Shown: positions 8,675 through 17,259, counted from the first letter of the stretch. The stretch is DNA of 42,193 bases from Actinomycetota bacterium (GCA_016927325.1 JAFGMY010000085.1:1-42193); one strand, 5' to 3'. The notes: generated by a model not told the origin, from the sequence alone. Made by a program: numbers and translations.

Positions 8675-9967
8675 ATGGCTTTAAAGGACTATGAGTATGA
8701 GACATCACACTGCATAAGGTGTTCCTGGTGCAAGTTCATGCCGTTCCAGCAGATCAAGAGCAAGCGCTTCTCGTATCTGTGCCCTTCGATATCTTATCTG
8801 AACTTCCACACCTACTCCGCCGCGGGAAGGATGCATCTTGCCCTGGCTCTTATTCAAGGTCGGATGACCGAGTACTCCGATTCGCTGAAGCAGGCTGTAT
8901 TCGAGTGCAATATGTGCGGGGCCTGCCAGGTGACATGCAGAACCTGGAACTACAATCTCAATCCCGGAGAGGTGCTTCAGGAACTGCGCGGACACATGGT
9001 CGAGCAGGGGCAGCTGATCCCGGAGCACATGGCGGCGATTGACGGTCTTAAAAGGGAAGACAACGTGTTCGGGGAGCCCAAGGCTGACCGCGGTAAGTGG
9101 GCTGAGGGGCTCGACTTTTTAAAGGACGCCAACACGGAGAAGGCCGATGTTCTCTTTCATGTCGGATGCAGAACGTCCTACGATGAGGAACTGTGGCCGA
9201 TCGCGAGGACATGGGCGAAGGTTTTAAATGGCGCTGGTGTTGATCTGGCGATCGCCGGACAGAACGAAGCCTGCTGCGGCGGAAGGCCCTACGAGATGGG
9301 ATACAGGGGAGAGATAGAGAAGTACGCCGAGGATATTGCCGGCAGGGTTAAGGCGTGCGGCGCTTCAAAGATAGTGACCCTCTGCGGTGACGGGTATGGA
9401 ACCTTCAAGAGCATCTACCCGACGCTCGGGCTCGACCTGCCCTGCGAGGTCCAGCACACAACCGAGCTTCTCGAGGAGCTGATAAATAACGGCAAGGTCA
9501 ACCTGAAGAACAAGGTGCCGATGAAGGTCACCTACCATGACCCCTGCCACCTGGGTAGAAAAGGCGAGCCGGGCCAGAAGTGGGAAGGGACATATGAGCG
9601 TCTTCATCCGCATATGATCGCGCCCGTACCCGAGAAGCCGATAAAGATCGGAGTCGACGGGTGTTATGATCCCCCGCGGAACGTCCTCAAGGCCATCCCG
9701 GGGATCGAGCTCGTCGAGATGGAGCGCTCACGCGAGTACTCCTGGTGTTGCGGCGCCGGCGGGGGGGCATGGGAAGCGTTCGATGATTTCGCGTCCTGGA
9801 CCGGGGGCGAAAGGATAGAGGAAGCAAAGAGTACCGGGGCGGAAGCGCTTGTCACCGCCTGTGGATGGTGTGAGCGATCGTTTATGGATTCGGTCAAGGA
9901 GAACGGAGACAAGATAAAGATCTACGACGTGATTGAGCTTGTTGATAAGGCAATGGGAGGTAGCTGA
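8675..9967 (+). CDS. HdrD/GlcF-type iron-sulfur electron-transfer protein
   Basis: This 430-residue protein has two N-terminal [4Fe-4S] sites and two CCG domains, the layout of GlcF, LutA, GlpC and HdrD. Cluster cysteines are C13, C16, C19 and C36 (CIRCSWC...LCP) and C78, C81, C84 and C88 (CNMCGACQVTC). The CCG motifs are EACCGGRPYE and YSWCCGAGGG, each preceded by its partner cysteine region (HVGCRTSYDE, YHDPCHLGR). It is expected to pass electrons from the flanking flavoproteins to quinone, ferredoxin or a heterodisulfide-type acceptor. I chose the ATG at 8675 because AAGGGG is 8 bases upstream; a GTG at 8669 is too close. The stop is one base before the next start, so translation is probably coupled. 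Confidence 0.92.
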   Translation: MALKDYEYETSHCIRCSWCKFMPFQQIKSKRFSYLCPSISYLNFHTYSAAGRMHLALALIQGRMTEYSDSLKQAVFECNMCGACQVTCRTWNYNLNPGEVLQELRGHMVEQGQLIPEHMAAIDGLKREDNVFGEPKADRGKWAEGLDFLKDANTEKADVLFHVGCRTSYDEELWPIARTWAKVLNGAGVDLAIAGQNEACCGGRPYEMGYRGEIEKYAEDIAGRVKACGASKIVTLCGDGYGTFKSIYPTLGLDLPCEVQHTTELLEELINNGKVNLKNKVPMKVTYHDPCHLGRKGEPGQKWEGTYERLHPHMIAPVPEKPIKIGVDGCYDPPRNVLKAIPGIELVEMERSREYSWCCGAGGGAWEAFDDFASWTGGERIEEAKSTGAEALVTACGWCERSFMDSVKENGDKIKIYDVIELVDKAMGGS

Positions 9968-9968
9968 T

Positions 9969-11582
9969 ATGGCGATAGGTAATGAAGCCTTGCGTGAGTT
10001 TCAAGTAGCGTTGGGGGAGAACAACGTCTCCGCGGACCCGGTTGTGATAGAGAGCTACTCGTACATGAACAGCATGTTCTCAGTGATGATCGGCAACTGG
10101 TGGCTCAGGCCGGTCGCGGTCGCGCTTCCCTCGACCACGGAAGAGTGCCGGAAGATCATCGATATCTGCAAAAAGCACAAACTCAAGTTCAAGCCCCACG
10201 GCGGGGCCTGGTTTATTTCAGCGCTGGCCACCAGTGAAGACACCGTTATCCTGGACATGAGGCGCATGAACAAGATAAACGAGATAAACCCGACCGACGG
10301 GTACGTTGTCTGCGAGACTTACGTGCCGGGTGGAGAGATGCAGGCGGAGGTGATGAAGCACGGCCTCAACTGTCACCTGTGCGGTGCAGGCCCGAACCTG
10401 ATGCAGCTTGTTACCGCGACCAGTATGCAGGGGTCGGGAGGGGAAGCCCAGTCGATGTCATTCCAGGAGAGGAACCTTCTCGGTGCCGAGCTTGTCACCG
10501 CTAACGGGGACATACTGTACTTCGGCTCCCCGGGGACACCGAACGCGGGCTGGTTCTGCGGGGACGGCCCGGGACCGTCGCTTAAGGGGATGATGAGAGG
10601 CGCCATGGGGAATATGGGGGCACAGGGTGTGTATACCAGGTGCGCGCTGAAGCTTTATCCATGGTACTCGGAGCCGTACGATTGCCACGGCAGCCCTCCT
10701 TTTTACGAAAGCGAACGGCCTTCCAACTACAACCTCAGGGTTGTCTGGTGGGACAACGCCGATATCGAAGCGGAAGCCCTCTACCAGCTTTCCGAGGCGG
10801 AACTGGTGGACTTCGCCGCGAGGATCGGGTCCGGATCGTATGAGTCGAGTGCCGCGGTCTCCAACGAGGAGTATCGCGAGCTCGTCAAGAACCGGACGTT
10901 CCGCGACAAGTTTAAGCGGGGCCCGTGGACCTTCTCGATCGCGGCTGCGTCTGAGCGGGGGCTTGAATATAGAACAGCAGCTCTGGACGCTATTATAGAG
11001 GAGACCGGCGGGCACTCTTACGACCCGTTTACCGAGTTCGACCACACGGAATTTGAGCTGGTGATACAGCAGGCAATAAGGGCTGCGTACATCATGAAAG
11101 ACGCGTTCCTGCCGGCCGGAGCCTTCAGCTGCAACCCGCCCCTGACCTACGAGACGATTGACCAGATATGGAAGGTCGCAGAGGAGCCGTCACTCCGGAT
11201 CAGGCGTGAGTGGATGGAGCGGGACGCTATTCTGGAGCAGGACCTCGACAACATCTACTGCAGCATCGACGAGCACGGTCACTTCGGCCATGTAGAGACT
11301 ATCTACCAGTGCGACTTCGCCGAGCCAAAGGGCGAGCCAACAGGGATAACCATAAAGGGTATGACCGAGGGGACGAGGTTGTACCTTGGCAATGGGTACA
11401 TGTCTTTCCCCGAGGACGTAAAGAAGGCGGTCATGTACGCGCAGTATCTCGGAAAAATAAACCAGATGCTGGACAGGAACATGGTTGCTGACAGCATGAT
11501 GGCCCCCATGTTCGCGATGATGGGATCCCTTGATGAATTGGACGAGCTTGCCGATCAGAAGCAGCAGACGACTGTAAGGTAA
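9969..11582 (+). CDS. FAD-linked oxidase (vanillyl-alcohol-oxidase/GlcD superfamily)
   Basis: This 537-residue protein is the second PCMH-type flavoprotein of the trio. FAD-binding features include RPVAVALPSTTEECRKIIDI, the pyrophosphate loop KFKPHGGAW, and LVTATSMQGSGGEAQSM with the following LGAELVTANGDIL. It is distant from the GlcD-like protein at 7169-8650 and looks closer to the 4-cresol/vanillyl-alcohol oxidase branch; that placement is tentative. The C-terminal 60 residues are methionine-rich (MLDRNMVADSMMAPMFAMMG) and acidic. GGGAGGT lies 6 bases before the ATG. A GC-rich inverted repeat at 11600-11655 follows the stop and probably ends the operon. Two different oxidase subunits around one iron-sulfur subunit suggest either one complex or two dehydrogenases sharing an electron acceptor. 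Confidence 0.87.
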   Translation: MAIGNEALREFQVALGENNVSADPVVIESYSYMNSMFSVMIGNWWLRPVAVALPSTTEECRKIIDICKKHKLKFKPHGGAWFISALATSEDTVILDMRRMNKINEINPTDGYVVCETYVPGGEMQAEVMKHGLNCHLCGAGPNLMQLVTATSMQGSGGEAQSMSFQERNLLGAELVTANGDILYFGSPGTPNAGWFCGDGPGPSLKGMMRGAMGNMGAQGVYTRCALKLYPWYSEPYDCHGSPPFYESERPSNYNLRVVWWDNADIEAEALYQLSEAELVDFAARIGSGSYESSAAVSNEEYRELVKNRTFRDKFKRGPWTFSIAAASERGLEYRTAALDAIIEETGGHSYDPFTEFDHTEFELVIQQAIRAAYIMKDAFLPAGAFSCNPPLTYETIDQIWKVAEEPSLRIRREWMERDAILEQDLDNIYCSIDEHGHFGHVETIYQCDFAEPKGEPTGITIKGMTEGTRLYLGNGYMSFPEDVKKAVMYAQYLGKINQMLDRNMVADSMMAPMFAMMGSLDELDELADQKQQTTVR

Positions 11583-11599
11583 CCGCGGCATCGATCCGG

Positions 11600-11655
11600 A
11601 ATCCTGCCCGGGTGACCCTTGACGTGTGGGGAGTGTAAAGTTCCCGGGCGGGATT
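11600..11655. terminator. Probable bidirectional terminator between convergent genes
   Basis: A 13-bp stem (11600-11612 with 11643-11655, one wobble pair, core GCCCGGG/CCCGGGC) encloses a 30-base loop and is followed by CTTTC. It sits in the 93-base gap between two convergent genes, where a shared terminator is expected. The T tract is short, so the stop signal is inferred mainly from stem strength and position. Confidence 0.5.
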
Positions 11656-11675
11656 CTTTCAGTGTCCGACCGCAA

Positions 11676-12767
11676 TCAGCGGTTATGACACTGAGGGTCC
11701 TGATGCAGCAGGTAAGATCCCGGGAGCATTCCCGTCCATCGGCGGACGAAGCCGTTTCCGGTGCGGTGCAGCGCCGGTTCCGACGCGCGCAGGACAGCTC
11801 CCTTTATGAAACCGGGTATCAGGTTAATCGTCTTTTTGATTATTGACATGGTGGAGAAACCACAAAAGACCTGGTTGAAACGGGCCTGGGCATACGCCTT
11901 GTCAAATACCGCGTCAGCCGATAATCTTCCGGTCACGAGGGCTCCCTGCATGCCAAAGAGAAGAACGGGGTCTATTGCGCCGGCGAGAGTCCCCGAGAGA
12001 ATCTTGTCGCCGTGGAAGAGTTTCCGGTTTTCCGGGCCGGTTGCGGGACATGCGCCTCCGTATATAGAGTGCCAGCGTTTGAACTCGACCCCCTCCTGGA
12101 TGCTCAATAGTCTTTGAAATCTGCTTAATTTATCTTCAGTGAGCGGTAGTTTTCTTTGAAAGATAAGTGCGAAAGAGATTCCGTTTACTGTACAGTAGAA
12201 GGCATAATCTCTAGTGAAATCGTCCATCCACAGCGATATGGTCGTTGCGCCATGATTCGCCTCGGCATGTGCGAACCGGGCATACATCGGGATGTACGGA
12301 ACTCCCATGGTCCGGTATACATCCAGCGTCAAACCGGTGGCGACTATCGTATCCGGCGGCAGGCCGGCAAACTGTGCCGGTGTTGTTACCGGTGACTTGA
12401 ACTCAAAGTTCACGCCGTGTTCGATTGCGGTGCGGTACAGGAGCATGTCGATCGAACCCTCGCGGGGCCCTCTCTCCACCATGAAAAAGTTCCACTCAGG
12501 TCTCAGCCCGAGTTCTATCCTTTTGCCCCAGCCATGAAATACGGCCCGCTCGATCGGCTTGACCGCCGGGCTGATGTCTATCCCGGTGAACCGTGTTACT
12601 GCTTCAACATCAAAGGGGCTTCCGGCCGGATCGGGCCGGAGGCGGGGAATCCAGCCGCCGATGGCATCTCCGGCTTCAAGTACCGTAACGGCACGGTCTC
12701 TTTTCGCCAGGTTTATTGCCGCTACCAGGCCTGAGATTCCGGCACCGACTATGATAACTTCCGGCAA
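11676..12767 (-). CDS. FAD-dependent oxidoreductase (NAD(P)-binding Rossmann type)
   Basis: This 363-residue protein starts PEVIIVGAGISGLVAAINLA, a textbook FAD-binding GxGxxG loop, followed by VTVLEAGDAIGGW. It belongs to the same broad flavoprotein class as the two COG1233 proteins of this island but is shorter. The C-terminal FAD signature is less clear (GTLAGAIDPVLLFGMQGALVTG). The start is TTG at 12767 with GGAGG 7 bases upstream on the minus strand. It is convergent with the upstream operon and divergent from the C39 peptidase gene. FAD binding is well supported; the reaction is unknown. Alternatives are a monooxygenase-like or geranylgeranyl-reductase-like enzyme. Confidence 0.8.
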   Translation of the reverse strand: MPEVIIVGAGISGLVAAINLAKRDRAVTVLEAGDAIGGWIPRLRPDPAGSPFDVEAVTRFTGIDISPAVKPIERAVFHGWGKRIELGLRPEWNFFMVERGPREGSIDMLLYRTAIEHGVNFEFKSPVTTPAQFAGLPPDTIVATGLTLDVYRTMGVPYIPMYARFAHAEANHGATTISLWMDDFTRDYAFYCTVNGISFALIFQRKLPLTEDKLSRFQRLLSIQEGVEFKRWHSIYGGACPATGPENRKLFHGDKILSGTLAGAIDPVLLFGMQGALVTGRLSADAVFDKAYAQARFNQVFCGFSTMSIIKKTINLIPGFIKGAVLRASEPALHRTGNGFVRRWTGMLPGSYLLHQDPQCHNR

Positions 12768-13020
12768 AGCAGGACCTCCAGCGGCATGCCTTCATTTCGG
12801 AACGGTTGCCTGATCGTAGATCGAACTGTTTTCCGTGAAAAAACGTCAATATGTATTGTCTGCTGCATGCTTATATGCGAGTACTTATGTTTGGCGGCCA
12901 ACAATATGCAATATGCCGACTATTATTACTTGCGGCGCCACCGGTAAGCAAAACAGGATAGAAACGCATTTTACAGAATAGTATCAGAGATACTTGTTTG
13001 AGAACATGGAAGGGGCTGAA

Positions 13021-15885
13021 ATGAAGAACCGACGTTTACCAACTCGAAGATCGACGCGGCTTGTCGTCGCGATTGCCGTCTTGTCTCTTGTTGTTATGAT
13101 GATACCCGCCGCAGGTTCGGCCGGTGCAGCTTGCGTGACCGAAGACGAGGCGCGCAGCACGGCTTCCAGGCTGATAGACCGCGTACTCGCCGAAACCCTG
13201 AAGAGGCCCGGTGCGCCCGGGACAGAACCGGAGTGGAAGGGGGCTTTCCCCGGCGATCCGCTTCTGGTGCATGGTATGGAAGGCGGGCCGTCGGAGTACA
13301 TCGTACCGGTTGTGAATAAGACCGGGGAAACGGTTTCGATTATCGGTGTCGGCGCAGCTGACGCCCGATGGCACTGGTACGCAGGCTACCCCCATTTAAA
13401 GTTCCCACCTGTCGACGCCGGCAAAGCTATGTCCAGGGTCGAAGGTTTTCTTGAAGATGCAGGTATTAAAGCGGAGCCGGGGGTGCCCTCGGCAACAATG
13501 GCGTCCGACAAGACCGTTTACTGGACTTTCAACATCAGTGAAGGCGGCCCGGTAAAAACTGTCTACCTGCCTGCGTTTTCTGAAGGAAAAGCGTACACAA
13601 ATCTGGAGCCGCCATGGAAAACGGAAAAGGAGTTCGACAGGGTGGATGTTCCATCGGACAAGGGTGGAACCGCCGGGGGTTTAAAATCGTCGGCCAGGGA
13701 CATTTATCCGGGGGGAGCACAGGCTGCCTACAATATCCAGGGAGTCCCTTATCACGCTCAAACCACTGACTACTGGTGCGGCCCGGCGTCGCTGGAGATG
13801 GTATTCGACTACTTCGGTCCCGACATCAGCCAGGCCGAAATTGCAAGCGTAGCCAACTCTAATTCCTCGTATGGCTGCTATAACACCGAAATCGCAAGGG
13901 CCGGACAGTTTTCGAGCCAGAGCACCTCTGTGCAGAGCCCCGGCCTTCAGGGATACACAGGAAGGGACTATGGTTATGGAGTGGCTTCGGCGTCCTGGCG
14001 GGACGGCACCGCTCTCTACGCCAGACGGTACAGTGACCTGAAGGACCTTATTTCCAGTGATATCCCGGTTATGACACTCACATGGTACGACCAGTCTCAC
14101 AGTTCCGGACATTTCAGGGTCGCCAAGGGGTACAACGATAACCTGGGAACGATCATATTTCACGATCCATGGTATTCCGGAACGCTTTCGGGGCCGGATG
14201 TCTCTTTGAATCAGGACTATTTCGTTGATAACCTGTGGAACTATTCGGACAGGTGGGCCATGATAGCCTGCCCGTTGAAAGTGATTCTCGACAAGCCTGT
14301 TTCAGTAACCGCGGGGCAGGTCTTCTCGGTTACCGCGCGGGTTTACTACATCGGACCCGAACCGCTTGACGGTCAGTATCCCTGTCATGACGACACGGTG
14401 TCCGCTACGATTCGTACTGCACTCGGCGACTACAAGCTGGTAGGCAGCCAGACAAACCAGAGGGTCTACGGAATGGAGGGCACCGGGACGTTCGGGACCG
14501 CCACATGGACGGTGCAGTCACTGAAGGTCCAGAACACCGACGATATTTCAGTTGACGCGCAGGGGCTGATCAACGGTTCGACCTCCGCTTACCCAAGCTA
14601 CCAGGACTGGATAGGAGGTTCGGGCAGTGAAGGTGAGGAGGCTTTAACCACCTCGAGAGCATGGGCACACGACTCGATCGGCGTACCCGGTCCGAGCGAT
14701 ACATGGTACCTGGCGGAAGGTTCGACAAGGGGCGGATTTGAGACATGGATTCTGGTTCAGAACCCTAACGACCAGGATGCCGAAGTTTCTTTAACTTACA
14801 TGACGGAAAAAGGAGAGGAAGCGGGGCCGTCCGTTGTAATAGGCGCAAACTCCCGTATGACATTTTTTGTGGGCGACACCGTTGCCGATACCTGGAGCGT
14901 TTCCACGAAAGTCGAGTCTGATCTGCCCGTAATAGCGGAAAGGTCGATGTATGGAAACAACCGGACCTGGGGCCACGACTCAATAGGGGTAACGGAACCG
15001 GCTGATACCTGGTACCTGGCGGAAGGCTGCACCAACGGTGGCTTCGAGACCTGGATACTGATCCAGAATCCGAACGACAGCGCCGCTGAAGTGACGCTGT
15101 CTTATATGACGGCGGACGGGGAAAGAAGAGGTCCCACGGTCGAGCTTCCGGCGAACTCAAGGCAGACTTTCTTTGCCGCCGATTCCGTGCCGGACACTTG
15201 GGATGTTTCCACCCTGGTTACTTCCGACGTGCCGGTTATTGCCGAGAGGGCTATGTACGGTGGCAGCCGGACCTGGGGCCATGACTCCGTAGGCGTTTCA
15301 GAACCCGCCGATACATGGTACCTGGCGGAAGGCTGCACCAACGGTGGCTTCGAGACCTGGATACTGATCCAGAACCCGGAAGATGTTCCTGCCGAGGTCC
15401 AGTTGACGTACATGACAACCGAAGGGCCGGTGGCCGGGCCGGGCGTGACTATCGGTCCAAACTCGAGGCAATCTTTTGATGTGGCTGAAACGGTTCCTTC
15501 GACATGGTCCGTTTCAACTGAAGTGAGTTCCGACATACCGGTCATAGCCGAGAGGGCCATGTACGGCAACAACCGCACGTGGGGCCATGATTCAAGAGGT
15601 GTCAGTCTGGCGTCCAATACATGGTACCTGGCGGAAGGGTGTACAAATACCGGGTTTGAGTCATGGGTGCTGGTTCAGAACCCGAATACGGGACCTGTTG
15701 ACGTGACGCTGACTTTTATGACACCGGGCGGCGCAATCACAGGGCCTGCCATGACCCTGCCGTCGAATACGCGTTATACATTTAATGTCGGCGATTATGT
15801 GCCGGGCGAGTGGGAGGTCTCGACACAGGTTGACGCAAGTCTTCCAGTAATAGCCGAGCGCGCGATGTACGGGGACAGTAATTAA
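13021..15885 (+). CDS. Secreted C39-family peptidase with four 102-residue C-terminal repeats
   Basis: This 954-residue protein starts with a signal peptide: positive N-terminus, hydrophobic core LVVAIAVLSLVVMM, and a likely cleavage after Ala-Gly-Ser-Ala-Gly-Ala. After a region of about 190 residues comes a papain-like C39 peptidase domain: C253 in YWCGPAS, H364 in SGHFRV and D382 in FHDPW. Residues 547-954 are four repeats with the signature TWYLAEG...NGGFETWILIQNPND. No ABC transporter domain or sortase anchor is present, so it is probably a free extracellular or wall-associated protease or adhesin. I chose the ATG at 13021 (AAGGGG 5 bases upstream); in-frame TTG 12994 and ATG 13006 are alternatives. 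The TAA stop abuts a dispersed hairpin repeat. Confidence 0.88.
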   Translation: MKNRRLPTRRSTRLVVAIAVLSLVVMMIPAAGSAGAACVTEDEARSTASRLIDRVLAETLKRPGAPGTEPEWKGAFPGDPLLVHGMEGGPSEYIVPVVNKTGETVSIIGVGAADARWHWYAGYPHLKFPPVDAGKAMSRVEGFLEDAGIKAEPGVPSATMASDKTVYWTFNISEGGPVKTVYLPAFSEGKAYTNLEPPWKTEKEFDRVDVPSDKGGTAGGLKSSARDIYPGGAQAAYNIQGVPYHAQTTDYWCGPASLEMVFDYFGPDISQAEIASVANSNSSYGCYNTEIARAGQFSSQSTSVQSPGLQGYTGRDYGYGVASASWRDGTALYARRYSDLKDLISSDIPVMTLTWYDQSHSSGHFRVAKGYNDNLGTIIFHDPWYSGTLSGPDVSLNQDYFVDNLWNYSDRWAMIACPLKVILDKPVSVTAGQVFSVTARVYYIGPEPLDGQYPCHDDTVSATIRTALGDYKLVGSQTNQRVYGMEGTGTFGTATWTVQSLKVQNTDDISVDAQGLINGSTSAYPSYQDWIGGSGSEGEEALTTSRAWAHDSIGVPGPSDTWYLAEGSTRGGFETWILVQNPNDQDAEVSLTYMTEKGEEAGPSVVIGANSRMTFFVGDTVADTWSVSTKVESDLPVIAERSMYGNNRTWGHDSIGVTEPADTWYLAEGCTNGGFETWILIQNPNDSAAEVTLSYMTADGERRGPTVELPANSRQTFFAADSVPDTWDVSTLVTSDVPVIAERAMYGGSRTWGHDSVGVSEPADTWYLAEGCTNGGFETWILIQNPEDVPAEVQLTYMTTEGPVAGPGVTIGPNSRQSFDVAETVPSTWSVSTEVSSDIPVIAERAMYGNNRTWGHDSRGVSLASNTWYLAEGCTNTGFESWVLVQNPNTGPVDVTLTFMTPGGAITGPAMTLPSNTRYTFNVGDYVPGEWEVSTQVDASLPVIAERAMYGDSN
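14659..15882 (+). repeat. Four exact 306-bp in-frame tandem repeats
   Basis: Repeat units begin at 14659, 14965, 15271 and 15577, each exactly 306 bases (102 codons) with no insertions or deletions, and the fourth ends at the last sense codon of the gene. Each begins TWGHDS (AWAHDS in the first) and contains TWYLAEG about 14 residues later. Units 2 and 3 share 59 identical bases (15010-15068 and 15316-15374), which suggests recent duplication or gene conversion; the other units are more diverged. Confidence 0.92.
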
Positions 15886-15906
15886 CCCCGGTGTCCCATA
15901 ATGGTG
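15883..15906 (+). repeat. Dispersed hairpin repeat, partial copy
   Basis: The sequence TAACCCCGGTGTCCCAT matches the left half of the repeat, but the CACCGG arm is absent. Its TAA is the stop codon of the C39 peptidase gene. The full copies start immediately downstream, so this looks like a truncated unit. Confidence 0.65.
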
Positions 15907-15975
15907 TTCAACCCCGGTGTCCCAGCCTTTAGACTGGCACCGGTCCACATAGACTGGCACCGGTCCACCTGTTAT
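15901..15975 (+). repeat. Dispersed hairpin repeat, copy 2
   Basis: After ATGGTGTTCAACC comes the hairpin at 15914-15943: CCGGTG, a TC bulge, CCAG, loop CCTTTAGA, CTGG, CACCGG. The stem has ten base pairs. The 20-base tail AGACTGGCACCGGTCCACAT is then duplicated with one or two changes (15931-15950 and 15951-15970). Confidence 0.85.
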
Positions 15976-16040
15976 TCAACCCCGATGTCCCAGCCTTTAG
16001 ACTGGCACCGGTCCACATAGACTGGCACCGGTCTAACTTT
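15976..16040 (+). repeat. Dispersed hairpin repeat, copy 3
   Basis: This is a tandem near-duplicate of copy 2, offset by 68 bases. The hairpin is at 15982-16011, with CCGATG in place of CCGGTG (an A opposite C, so one mismatch). It ends GGTCTAACTTT, the same end as copy 1 on the minus strand (CAGTCTAACTTT), which helps define the right boundary of the element. Confidence 0.83.
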
Positions 16041-16054
16041 GACTGGTATTTGAG

Positions 16055-16080
16055 GCGGGGCACCTTTGCCCCGCTTTTTC
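16055..16080 (+). terminator. Intrinsic terminator downstream of the C39 peptidase gene
   Basis: A perfect 7-bp stem GCGGGGC (16055-16061) / GCCCCGC (16068-16074) with loop ACCTTT is followed by TTTTTC. This is a textbook Rho-independent terminator on the plus strand. It lies about 170 bases past the stop, so the repeat copies would be transcribed with the gene. Confidence 0.88.
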
Positions 16081-16251
16081 TTGTGCAGCAGGATAAAGAA
16101 CTGGTAACGGCTTTTAACTCCTGAATAGAAATTAGAAGTTGAAAATATCTGGGAAGTTTGAAGCCGGAAGTTGGAAGGAAACAGAATCAGGTCACGTTCA
16201 GTGACGGCCGGCAGTTCATTTGTCGGTCGTCCCTTTATTACAACCATGGGT

Positions 16252-17187
16252 TTAACTTTGAGATTCCAGATGATGAATTAACCTGGTCAACGTTTCGTTT
16301 ACCGGTGTTTTGATGCCGTGTTTCAGACCAAGGTTCCAGACTGCTCCATTGAGCGCGTCGATTTCCGTACGGCGGCCCTTAAGAATGTCTTCCTGCATGC
16401 TGGAGCGGTGTTCGCGTGTGGGTGGCAGAAGCAGATTCTTCAATCTTTCGAGATAAGCACCGGGTGATTCCGAGACCGTTTCAACATGTTCCGCGTTCGC
16501 GACTTCATAGAACTCACAGGTGAGGTATTCAATGATTTTCTTTGTTTCCGGATCGTCTCCCAGTTCACCGTATGAACAGCCAAGGACTGTCGCGAGCGCG
16601 TTCAGGCAGACGTTATAGAGAACTTTATCCCAGATATAAGAGACAATATTTGATTCATACCTGCAGGGAATCCCGGACGCGGCGAAAGATTCACAAACAC
16701 TTTCTATACCCGTCGGCCCCGTCCGGACAGGGCCCATCAGTACATCGTCGGCGCAGACCGTTACGTTTACCGATCCAGGCTTGATAGTTGTCGCACCGAA
16801 TATTACACGACCACCGACAGTTTTGCCGGGAACAGTCCGTTCGATCGCTTCCACGTTGCCGAGACCGTTCTGAAGCGATATAATTCCTCGTGCTTCAGAC
16901 AGGACCGGTCTTAAATCGCACAGCGCGGAATCTGTGTCATAGGATTTGACCGACAGGATTATCCATTCCGGTTCAAAACCTTCCACGATTACATCCCCCG
17001 GGGTTGTTACGGCCATGATATCGGTTACTGTGCGGTCTCCCCATATACCGGTTATTTCCAGCCCGCTTCTGACAATTGTTTCAATGTGCGGATCTCTTCC
17101 CAGAAGGCACACCTCATGGTTTCCCTCACTGAGCAGCCCGCCGATGACGGACCCTATAGAACCGGCTCCCATTACCAAAAAGCGCAT
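16252..17187 (-). CDS. Ketopantoate reductase family protein (ApbA/PanE)
   Basis: This 311-residue protein matches the ketopantoate reductase family, which reduces 2-dehydropantoate to pantoate with NADPH in coenzyme A synthesis. It starts MRFLVMGAGSIGSVIGGLL, the NADPH-binding loop at the very N-terminus. The catalytic-lysine region is WDKVLYNVCLNALATVLG, and the C-terminal helical domain has the usual length and the EILKGRRTEIDALNGAVW-type segment. The start is ATG. No panB, panC or panD is adjacent, so the gene may instead encode one of the many ApbA-family reductases with other 2-oxo-acid substrates; I leave the symbol empty for this reason. It is divergent from xseA. Confidence 0.88.
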   Translation of the reverse strand: MRFLVMGAGSIGSVIGGLLSEGNHEVCLLGRDPHIETIVRSGLEITGIWGDRTVTDIMAVTTPGDVIVEGFEPEWIILSVKSYDTDSALCDLRPVLSEARGIISLQNGLGNVEAIERTVPGKTVGGRVIFGATTIKPGSVNVTVCADDVLMGPVRTGPTGIESVCESFAASGIPCRYESNIVSYIWDKVLYNVCLNALATVLGCSYGELGDDPETKKIIEYLTCEFYEVANAEHVETVSESPGAYLERLKNLLLPPTREHRSSMQEDILKGRRTEIDALNGAVWNLGLKHGIKTPVNETLTRLIHHLESQS

Positions 17188-17259
17188 GAAGGCTCCTTTC
17201 CAGTGCGCGGATCAATTAAATAATAACCGCCCCTGGAGGAAGCGGACAATGCTTTTAGG

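Larger units (their letters stand above)
15886..16251. other. Convergent intergenic region with repeats and a terminator
   Basis: This 366-base gap lies between the C39 peptidase gene (plus) and the ketopantoate reductase gene (minus). Its first 150 bases are copies of the dispersed hairpin repeat. A strong intrinsic terminator follows at 16055-16080. The remaining 170 bases (about 16081-16251) show no gene, RNA or repeat that I recognise. Confidence 0.6.

Noticed and set aside
13777-14166. The C39 domain as part of a bacteriocin exporter
   Set aside because: No ABC transporter membrane or ATPase domain follows it, a signal peptide precedes it, and no small double-glycine leader peptide gene is nearby.
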